The notes beneath the pieces were generated by a model. That model was not told the DNA's origin. It searched no databases and saw nothing but the letters and a program-made list of their open reading frames with translations. Positions 6,556 to 12,372 of a stretch of DNA of 13,885 bases are shown one piece after another (positions within the stretch are counted from its first letter, which is position 1; the number at the start of each line of letters is the position of its first letter). The DNA comes from DATIJJ01 sp039936115 (GTDB lineage Bacteria; Pseudomonadota; Gammaproteobacteria; DSM-16500): contig JBDTIZ010000035.1 of the NCBI GenBank assembly GCA_039936115.1, positions 1 to 13,885 of the forward strand. Direction: 5' to 3'. A program made the position numbers and the translations under genes.

Positions 6556-7311
6556 TTATGCCAATTCAAGGGTTTTTACCCAACCTGCTAATTGTTCAAA
6601 TACTTTGTAATGCGTTAAATCCAGATGCAGCGGTGTAATGGAAACATAGCCCATATTCACAGCATAAAAATCCGTGCCAGGTCCTGCATCTTCTTCAGGT
6701 CCAGGTTGACCTATCCAATAAATTTTTCTACCGCGCGGATCAACGGCTTTAATCGTCGGTTCTGCCACGTGACGCGTACCTAAACGGGTGACTTGAATCC
6801 CGCGTATCTCAGCGAGAGGTAAATCAGGTACGTTAACATTCAAAATAGTATCTTTTGGTAATGGATCCTTCTTCAGATTCAACACTAGCATTTTTGCAAT
6901 TGAAGCCGCAGTTGCATAATGCGCGCACTTAGGACCCATCAGTGAAACTGCAATAGAGGGTAATCCTAAAAATCGACCCTCTGTTGCTGCAGCCACTGTT
7001 CCGGAATACAACACATCATCACTTAAATTTGAACCTTCATTAATACCTGAGACTACCATATCCGGCATTTCTTCTAATAAACCCGTCACTGCAATGTGCA
7101 CGCAATCGGTAGGCGTGCCATTTACGCTAATAAATCCATTCTCAGCTGTCATAACACGCAATGGATTATCTAACGTCAAAGAGTTGCTTGCGCCGCTGCG
7201 ATTTCGATCAGGTGCAACGACTGTGATCTCAGCAATTGTTTTGAGTTCGTTTGCTAAAAATTTTAACCCGGGTGCCAAGAATCCATCATCGTTACTCAAC
7301 AAAATTTTCAT
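6556..7311 (-). CDS. surE: 5'-nucleotidase/phosphatase SurE
   Basis: SurE is a metal-dependent cytoplasmic phosphatase acting on nucleoside monophosphates and related phosphates, linked to stationary-phase survival. The length of 251 residues is standard. The metal and catalytic residues are visible: SNDDG (6-10, Asp8 and Asp9), Ser39 in RNRSGAS, and SGINEGSN (88-95, Asn91). VNGTPTDCVH (63-72) and SGTVAAATEG (103-112) are further conserved family blocks. A GAAGGT ribosome site lies 6 bases before the ATG. It sits 14 bases after ftsB and 4 bases before nlpD. In E. coli, pcm lies between surE and nlpD, and ispD, ispF and truD lie between ftsB and surE; all four are absent here. Confidence 0.95.
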   Translation of the reverse strand: MKILLSNDDGFLAPGLKFLANELKTIAEITVVAPDRNRSGASNSLTLDNPLRVMTAENGFISVNGTPTDCVHIAVTGLLEEMPDMVVSGINEGSNLSDDVLYSGTVAAATEGRFLGLPSIAVSLMGPKCAHYATAASIAKMLVLNLKKDPLPKDTILNVNVPDLPLAEIRGIQVTRLGTRHVAEPTIKAVDPRGRKIYWIGQPGPEEDAGPGTDFYAVNMGYVSITPLHLDLTHYKVFEQLAGWVKTLELA

Positions 7312-7325
7312 GAATATACCTTCTA

Positions 7326-7610
7326 TTATTTAACGACCTGATAAAAAGTCTCGCCTTTCTTAATCATACCCAATTCTTGACGAGCCCGAGATTCAACTGC
7401 GTCTTGGTTTTTTTGCAAATGTTGCACTTGTAGGAGCAACAACTGATTACGTTTTTTTATTTTTTCGTTGTGTTGTTGCTCTACCGCCAATTGCTTTTTC
7501 AGCTTTAGCATTTCAATTATCCCACCGGATTCAAACCATAGTCGATACTGCAAAAATACTAGCAGTGCCAATAATAAAACCGGAAATAGATTAAATTGGC
7601 GGACCTTCAT
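7326..7610 (-). CDS. ftsB: Cell division protein FtsB
   Basis: FtsB is a small bitopic inner-membrane protein that joins FtsL and FtsQ in the divisome and helps trigger septal peptidoglycan synthesis. The 94 residues show a short cytoplasmic start, one membrane span (about 8-23), a periplasmic coiled coil (about 32-70, rich in Leu, Gln and Lys) and the conserved block ESRARQELGMIKKGETFYQ (73-91). The ATG overlaps the eno stop codon by four bases (ATGA), so the two genes are translationally coupled. The eno-ftsB pairing is common in gammaproteobacteria. Confidence 0.93.
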   Translation of the reverse strand: MKVRQFNLFPVLLLALLVFLQYRLWFESGGIIEMLKLKKQLAVEQQHNEKIKKRNQLLLLQVQHLQKNQDAVESRARQELGMIKKGETFYQVVK

Positions 7611-8914
7611 TTGCTTGCCATCTCTTTACAGCCTTTAAATTGTTCGAACACAGTTACCCCTGCGTAACTACCCAGCTTACCTAATTCGCTCGCAATATGT
7701 AACAAACGATTATATTTAGCAACGCGATCGGAACGACATAAAGAACCGGTTTTAATTTGTCCTGCATGTACGCCGACCGCCAAATCCGCAATTGTCGTGT
7801 CTTCTGTTTCACCCGAGCGATGCGAAATAATCGTGTTGTAATGTGCATGTTTAGCCATCTGAATGGCAGCTAATGTTTCTGTTAAAGTACCAATTTGATT
7901 CGGTTTAATCAAAATGGCATTGGCGACATGTTGACTAATGCCTCGTTTTAAAATTTCAGTATTCGTCACGAAAATATCATCGCCCACTAACTGAATTTTT
8001 TTCCCGAGTTCCGCCGTTAAATAACTCCAACCTTCCCAATCATTTTCTGCCATCCCATCTTCAATGCTAATAATCGGATAACGGTTAGCTAAATCGGCGA
8101 GATAGTGAGTAAATTCTTTTGCAGTTAAATTTTTATTTTCAGCAGCGAGTTTATATTTACCATCATGATAAATTTCATTGCTTGCAACATCTAGACCTAG
8201 ATAAATATCTTTGCCGGGTTGATAGCCTGCGTGTTTGATTGCTTGTAAAATCACTTCGAGTGCTGCTTCATTGTTTGGTAAGTTGGGTGCAAATCCGCCT
8301 TCATCACCGACGCTAGTACTGAGTTTACGTTCATGCAACAAACGCTTTAAATGATGAAACACTTCTACACCATAACGTAACGCATCAGCAAAGGTGGGTG
8401 CGCCAACTGGCAAAATCATGAATTCTTGGATATCGAGATTATTATCCGCATGTGCTCCGCCATTAATGATATTCATCATTGGCACCGGCAATTGATACGC
8501 GCCATTACCACCGAGGTAACGATACAGTGGTAAATTTTGTTCGGCGGCAGACGCTTTTGCCGCTGACAGTGAAACAGCGAGTAATGCATTCGCACCTAAA
8601 CGTTTTTTTGTATCCGTGCCATCAAGATTAATTAGAATTTCGTCAATATGTTGTTGATCACTGACATCTTTATTTTCTAATGCTTTTGCAATTTCGCCGT
8701 TGATTGCAGCTACTGCTTTCAAGACGCCTTTACCTTGATAACGTTTCGCATCCTGATCACGCAATTCTATTGCTTCTCTTGATCCTGTTGATGCACCTGA
8801 GGGCACAGCAGCGCGGCCTGATTTTCCGGATTGCAAAGTGACTTCTGCTTCAACTGTTGGGTTGCCGCGTGAATCTAAAATTTCCCAGGCTTGAATTTTT
8901 TTAATGTGTGTCAT
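7607..8914 (-). CDS. eno: Enolase (phosphopyruvate hydratase)
   Basis: Enolase converts 2-phosphoglycerate to phosphoenolpyruvate in glycolysis; in gammaproteobacteria it is also a component of the RNase E degradosome. The 435 residues are full length. Visible are SGASTG (39-44), the catalytic Glu in GDEGG (203-207, Glu205), magnesium ligands Asp242, Glu285 and Asp312, the catalytic Lys in ILIKPNQIGT (334-343, Lys337), and SHRSGETED (364-372). A GAGAGGA ribosome site lies just upstream of the ATG. A 59-base gap separates it from hda; no clear promoter could be read there. It is the first gene of the eno-ftsB-surE-nlpD-rpoS run. Confidence 0.98.
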   Translation of the reverse strand: MTHIKKIQAWEILDSRGNPTVEAEVTLQSGKSGRAAVPSGASTGSREAIELRDQDAKRYQGKGVLKAVAAINGEIAKALENKDVSDQQHIDEILINLDGTDTKKRLGANALLAVSLSAAKASAAEQNLPLYRYLGGNGAYQLPVPMMNIINGGAHADNNLDIQEFMILPVGAPTFADALRYGVEVFHHLKRLLHERKLSTSVGDEGGFAPNLPNNEAALEVILQAIKHAGYQPGKDIYLGLDVASNEIYHDGKYKLAAENKNLTAKEFTHYLADLANRYPIISIEDGMAENDWEGWSYLTAELGKKIQLVGDDIFVTNTEILKRGISQHVANAILIKPNQIGTLTETLAAIQMAKHAHYNTIISHRSGETEDTTIADLAVGVHAGQIKTGSLCRSDRVAKYNRLLHIASELGKLGSYAGVTVFEQFKGCKEMASK

Positions 8915-8973
8915 TTAAATCCTCTCAATAAGTAAATATTTTGAAAGCAACTGCGGTTATTTTAATCTAGAAA

Positions 8974-9681
8974 TTAAATTTCAAGTACTGCTTTCACAAA
9001 AGGAATTGTTAACTTACGCTGTGCTGCAAGCGAGACTTTATCCAATGCATCTAAAGCAGCGAATAAAGTCGACATGTGACGTGGGCAATGGGTCAAAATA
9101 AATTTGCCTACTTCTTCTGATAAAGTCATGCCACGTCGTTCAGCACGCATAACCAATACCTGCAACTTTTCATCATCTGTTAATGGCTGCAATTGAAAAA
9201 CAATTCCCCACGATAAACGCGAAATGACATCAGGCAACACTAACCCTAATGCTTTAGGCGCAACGTTAGCGGTCACAATCAAACGTCCCCCTGAATCATG
9301 GATTCGATTATAGGCATGAAAAAAAGCTTCTTCCCATTCCGGTTTGCCTGCAATCATATGCATATCATCGATACACACTAACTGTAATGATTCCAAGCCT
9401 TCAAAAATAGCCGGCGAAAAATCGATTAATCCAGCCAACGGAATATAAACTGAACGTAGCTGTTGTTGATTCGCTTCGTGACAACACGCTTGCAACAAAT
9501 GCGTGCTCCCTTGGCCACCTGAACCATAAAAATAAATAACGCGCTCTCCATTCCCGTGCGATATTTTTTTTAATTCCTGCACCAATAGCGTGTTATTCCC
9601 TGCAAAATAATTTGCAAAAGTCGCTTCATCTTTTAAACCGACACCGAGTGTCAGTTGATTTATCATCCGATGTTTCATCAT
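8974..9681 (-). CDS. hda: DnaA regulatory inactivator Hda
   Basis: Hda is a DnaA-related AAA+ protein. Bound to the DNA-loaded sliding clamp, it stimulates hydrolysis of ATP on DnaA and so prevents re-initiation of replication. The length of 235 residues fits the family. QLTLGV (9-14) is a clamp-binding motif of the QLxLP type, followed by the Hda-typical DEATFANYFAGNN. The Walker A region GSGGQGSTH (53-61) lacks the P-loop Lys; E. coli Hda also lacks it but has Arg there. Walker B is LVCIDD (101-106), and SRLSWG (154-159) holds the arginine-finger Arg155. The ATG overlaps the permease stop codon (ATGA). Alternative starts at residues 2 and 6 are possible; all keep the clamp motif. Confidence 0.92.
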   Translation of the reverse strand: MMKHRMINQLTLGVGLKDEATFANYFAGNNTLLVQELKKISHGNGERVIYFYGSGGQGSTHLLQACCHEANQQQLRSVYIPLAGLIDFSPAIFEGLESLQLVCIDDMHMIAGKPEWEEAFFHAYNRIHDSGGRLIVTANVAPKALGLVLPDVISRLSWGIVFQLQPLTDDEKLQVLVMRAERRGMTLSEEVGKFILTHCPRHMSTLFAALDALDKVSLAAQRKLTIPFVKAVLEI

Positions 9682-10715
9682 TTATATAAGGGACTGCTTT
9701 GATAACGTTGATTAAAAAATCGCACCATCACCATAATAATAGATGCAACCGGTAATGCGAGTAATACACCAAAAAATCCGAATAATGTACCACCCGCTAA
9801 TACAGCAAAAATAACCGCAACTGGATGCAAGCCAATTCGACCGCCCACCAGTTTAGGCGTAATAAACATACCATCGAGTGTCTGGCCAACCGCGAACAAA
9901 AGCAATACTGGCACAACAGACATTAAAGTGCCGAATTGCAAATACGCTGCAATGCTTGCAATGATTATCCCAACAATAATGCCGAGATAAGGAACAATAC
10001 TTAACACACCCACAATCACACCAATCACCAAACCAATTTGCAAGCCAATCAGCGACAATCCCAGCGAGTAAAAAATTCCAAGCGTTAACATCACCAGTAA
10101 TTGCCCACGAAAAAATGCGCCCAACACATCATTGCACTCGGTAGCGAGTTTTATGATGGTTGATTTGGATTTTCGCGGTAATAATTCTTTCAAGCCTTTC
10201 AAGACTTTGTTCCAATCATATAACAGGTAAAATGTGACAACAGGAATTAACACTAAATTTAAAACTAAATGCAGTAATGCAACACCGGAATGGAGAATTT
10301 TCACTACAACCCAAGTCGCTGCGCCACCCGCTTGAGCTAAGTTGTCAGTCAATTGTTGTTTGAGTGCATCCACATCAATAATTTGTTGAATACCAAAATG
10401 CTCTTTTAGCAACGGCACAATTGTGTTTTGCAGCCATGCAGCCGTATTTGGAATAAATACAGAAAGGGTTTCGATTTGAGTTTGAATCAATGGGATTAAC
10501 AGCAACACCAATAACATAATAATTAAAGCAATCACGAGGAAAACAATAACGACTGCAATAATTCTCGGCAAATGCAAACGCATTAACAGATTGACCACTG
10601 GATTAAACAAATACGCGAGCAAAATACCCACCACAAACGGCGTCAAAATAGGCGCCAGAAAATACAACAAAGCGAGAACAATAGCTCCAACTATCGCAAT
10701 AAATGATTTATTCAT
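9678..10715 (-). CDS. AI-2E (PerM/TqsA) family transporter
   Basis: This is a polytopic inner-membrane protein of the autoinducer-2 exporter-like family (PF01594), whose members export small molecules or act in ion antiport; the substrate cannot be read from sequence. The 345 residues show hydrophobic spans at about 5-37 (two), 52-76, 143-167, 205-232, 233-258, 264-281 and 298-333. A long soluble loop (80-130) lies between the third and fourth spans, as usual for the family. Signature blocks are FFRGQLL (201-207), VPYLG (241-245) and GQTLDGMFITPKLVGGRIGL (277-296). It starts three bases after the DUF2066 gene and its stop codon overlaps the hda start. PerM-type genes lie close to hda in E. 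coli too, which supports a PerM-like assignment. Confidence 0.92.
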   Translation of the reverse strand: MNKSFIAIVGAIVLALLYFLAPILTPFVVGILLAYLFNPVVNLLMRLHLPRIIAVVIVFLVIALIIMLLVLLLIPLIQTQIETLSVFIPNTAAWLQNTIVPLLKEHFGIQQIIDVDALKQQLTDNLAQAGGAATWVVVKILHSGVALLHLVLNLVLIPVVTFYLLYDWNKVLKGLKELLPRKSKSTIIKLATECNDVLGAFFRGQLLVMLTLGIFYSLGLSLIGLQIGLVIGVIVGVLSIVPYLGIIVGIIIASIAAYLQFGTLMSVVPVLLLFAVGQTLDGMFITPKLVGGRIGLHPVAVIFAVLAGGTLFGFFGVLLALPVASIIMVMVRFFNQRYQSSPLYK

Positions 10716-10718
10716 TGT

Positions 10719-11771
10719 TTAATGATTCCATTGGTAAACTGACATTGTTTGATTTGTGTCATCAGACACCCTTGTTAATTTTTGGCCGATCGATATGGCC
10801 TGCAAAAATGAATTTTGTGTGCCGCGCAAACTGATGGTAACAATCACATCCGTACCCGTCACGCCATCTAACTGCACGTCAGTCACGGGGGTTAAATGTT
10901 TTAAATAATTCATTAACTGGGACAAATCATCGTCCTCTGAAATACCGGTAATTTTTAACGTAATTTTTGATTGCACGCTATTCGTCAATAACGATGCATA
11001 ACGACCAGCCAGTGTATTGGCAACATTATCTGCCAGTGCTGTGAGGGTATCTTCTGGTGTTTTACCGGCGAGAGTCCAACTCCACTGATCATCACCCATC
11101 ACCAAATTCCATTGCGTCGTATAACCATTCGAGTTCTGGATCATGCGTCCCACTAAAATCGCATCACTCCCATAACGTTTAGCTGCATTTGTTAATACTG
11201 GGATCGCCATCGTAACAATATCATTCACCGACACTTGGCTGAGATCAGTGACATCCATGGCTGGAAAAATGATTGGCAAACCACGACGATCTGCTTGCTG
11301 CTTTAGTAAGGGTAAAATGAAATTCGCTGAATCACTAGTCATCATTTCCGCGGGTTGATTGGGTATTTCAGATTCAAGCCACACTAAAATCAAAGGACGA
11401 TTTTGTCCCCAAATAGGGGCGCCCGCCTCTCTTAATAAATTATTGATGCCTTCAGAGTCAAAATCCAATTGTAGAAGAAACGGTTTGGTGCTTGATCCTG
11501 GTTGTGGGGCGTAACTAAATTCTTGCATAAGCGAATTAGCTGAACCTAAACGGGCTTTCACTTGAGGATTACTGATGATTTGGGGATTACCACTCACTTT
11601 AATCAAGACTTGGGTAAGTCCTGCTTGTAGAAAGCGATTTCGTTCCTCTGCCGTCTGAGAAGAAACGGGGATTTTTGCTTGATAAAGCGCAGTGACCCTG
11701 ACTGCAAAGACAGTACTCGTCAAAAAAAGTAGGCATAACCCAGCCCCTAGAAAATAGCATAACCGTTTCAT
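10719..11771 (-). CDS. DUF2066 domain protein, predicted periplasmic
   Basis: The protein belongs to the DUF2066 family (function unknown), recognised by the N-terminal block RNRFLQAGLTQVLIKVSGNP (45-64) and by PLILVWLE near 126-133. A signal peptide with a basic start, a hydrophobic core and an FA cleavage site near residue 23 predicts export. There is no lipobox Cys at the cleavage site and no further membrane span in the 350 residues. DUF2066 genes are frequently found near hda and purM in gammaproteobacteria; here the gene heads a run with the permease and hda. A ribosome site (AGGTGAG) lies just before the ATG. A TATAAT on the minus strand at 11807-11802 could be its -10 box, without a good -35. 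Confidence 0.88.
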   Translation of the reverse strand: MKRLCYFLGAGLCLLFLTSTVFAVRVTALYQAKIPVSSQTAEERNRFLQAGLTQVLIKVSGNPQIISNPQVKARLGSANSLMQEFSYAPQPGSSTKPFLLQLDFDSEGINNLLREAGAPIWGQNRPLILVWLESEIPNQPAEMMTSDSANFILPLLKQQADRRGLPIIFPAMDVTDLSQVSVNDIVTMAIPVLTNAAKRYGSDAILVGRMIQNSNGYTTQWNLVMGDDQWSWTLAGKTPEDTLTALADNVANTLAGRYASLLTNSVQSKITLKITGISEDDDLSQLMNYLKHLTPVTDVQLDGVTGTDVIVTISLRGTQNSFLQAISIGQKLTRVSDDTNQTMSVYQWNH

Positions 11772-11903
11772 GACTCACCTGAATATAGAAAGAATCTGCA
11801 TATTATATGAAAAATTGATAGAGAACTCATAATTTTTCGTGATTATGGTCTCGGCGAAGAGCCCCTCCTCTCCCCAACCCTCTCCTCCCACCAAAGAAGG
11901 AGG

Positions 11904-11934
11904 CTGTCACCCCGCACTTGTTGCGGGGTGACAG
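11904..11934. repeat. Perfect hairpin, 13-bp stem, inside the composite element
   Basis: CTGTCACCCCGCA (11904-11916) pairs without mismatch with 11922-11934 around the loop cttgt. The GCTGTCA start recalls the palindromic repeat at 2476-2574, so both may belong to one dispersed repeat family. Confidence 0.8.
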
Positions 11935-12016
11935 TGGTGTCAGTGTGGGGTGATATGGCGTCAGTGTGGGATGACAGTGGCGTAAGTCCGGAATGATAGT
12001 GGTGTAAAGTGCGGCG
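11929..12016. repeat. Four imperfect 22-bp tandem units
   Basis: Units at 11929-11950, 11951-11971, 11972-11993 and 11994-12016 (22, 21, 22 and 23 bp) share the pattern TGAYAGTGGYGTMAGTGYGG. A fragment TGATAC at 12017 starts a fifth. Each unit ends in a degenerate copy of the right arm of the preceding hairpin. Confidence 0.75.
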
Positions 12017-12025
12017 TGATACCTA

Positions 12026-12058
12026 CCTCTCCTCCCGCGCTTTTAGCGGGAGGAGAGG
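12026..12058. repeat. Perfect hairpin, 13-bp stem, overlapping the right terminal repeat
   Basis: CCTCTCCTCCCGC (12026-12038) pairs perfectly with 12046-12058 around the loop gctttta. The left half duplicates part of the left terminal arm sequence, so the right arm can pair either locally or with 11861-11889. Confidence 0.75.
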
Positions 12059-12076
12059 GTTGGGGAGAGGAGGGGC

Positions 12077-12372
12077 GTCTCAACAAGATTGCCTAATAAT
12101 AATTTTTTTATTCTACCTCTTGCTTTTCTGTCGAAATAATGTTCATATAGGCGCGACAAGTTATATACTCATATATTACCCCTTCCGAATTTCTCTTAAT
12201 TTCAGGCAGGGTTACTGCCTGAAGTCACTCTAGGTCCACTGAGTATACTTATTATTCGCCAGCTATGATTGGGGACAAGCCCCCTCTGGATCACTCTTAC
12301 TTGCAATAATGCAATGGGGATCCTCTATGCTCGCATTCGCATTTTATTTGTACATTACGAGGAAACATTTCC
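12077..12372 (+). other. Structured, probably untranslated leader upstream of the helicase gene
   Basis: No gene is seen. A perfect 9-bp hairpin lies at 12201-12223 (loop ggtta), a GGGG-acaag-CCCC hairpin at 12271-12283, and a TTGCA/TGCAA hairpin at 12301-12314. GGGGATCC at 12316-12323 could pair instead with CCCC (12280-12283) or GGATC (12288-12292), giving alternative folds. TATACT (12244-12249) could be a -10 box but lacks a -35. A long structured leader is common on DEAD-box helicase mRNAs, where it mediates autoregulation or cold control; here this is inference. Confidence 0.45.

Larger units (their letters stand above)
11861..12076. repeat. Composite 216-bp element with perfect 29-bp terminal inverted repeats
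   Basis: The C/T-rich left arm 11861-11889 is exactly the reverse complement of the G/A-rich right arm 12048-12076. Between them lie a perfect hairpin (11904-11934), four 22-bp tandem units (11929-12016) and a second hairpin (12026-12058) that uses part of the right arm. No reading frame in it looks genuine. It occupies the gap between divergent genes and resembles a non-autonomous miniature element or a nested array of dispersed palindromic repeats. No target-site duplication is evident at the edges. Confidence 0.85.

Noticed and set aside
6312..6638. Plus-strand frame of 108 codons opposite nlpD and surE
   Set aside because: It lies wholly opposite well-conserved genes and its translation has no recognisable protein character.
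11861..12076. CRISPR array
   Set aside because: The tandem units are contiguous and imperfect, with no unique spacers and no cas genes nearby.
11861..12076. Complete insertion sequence
   Set aside because: There is no transposase frame in the 216 bp and no target duplication is visible at the ends.
12009..12233. Small open frame (74 codons) starting within the composite repeat
   Set aside because: It begins inside the tandem units, crosses the inverted repeat and has no ribosome site or protein-like composition.
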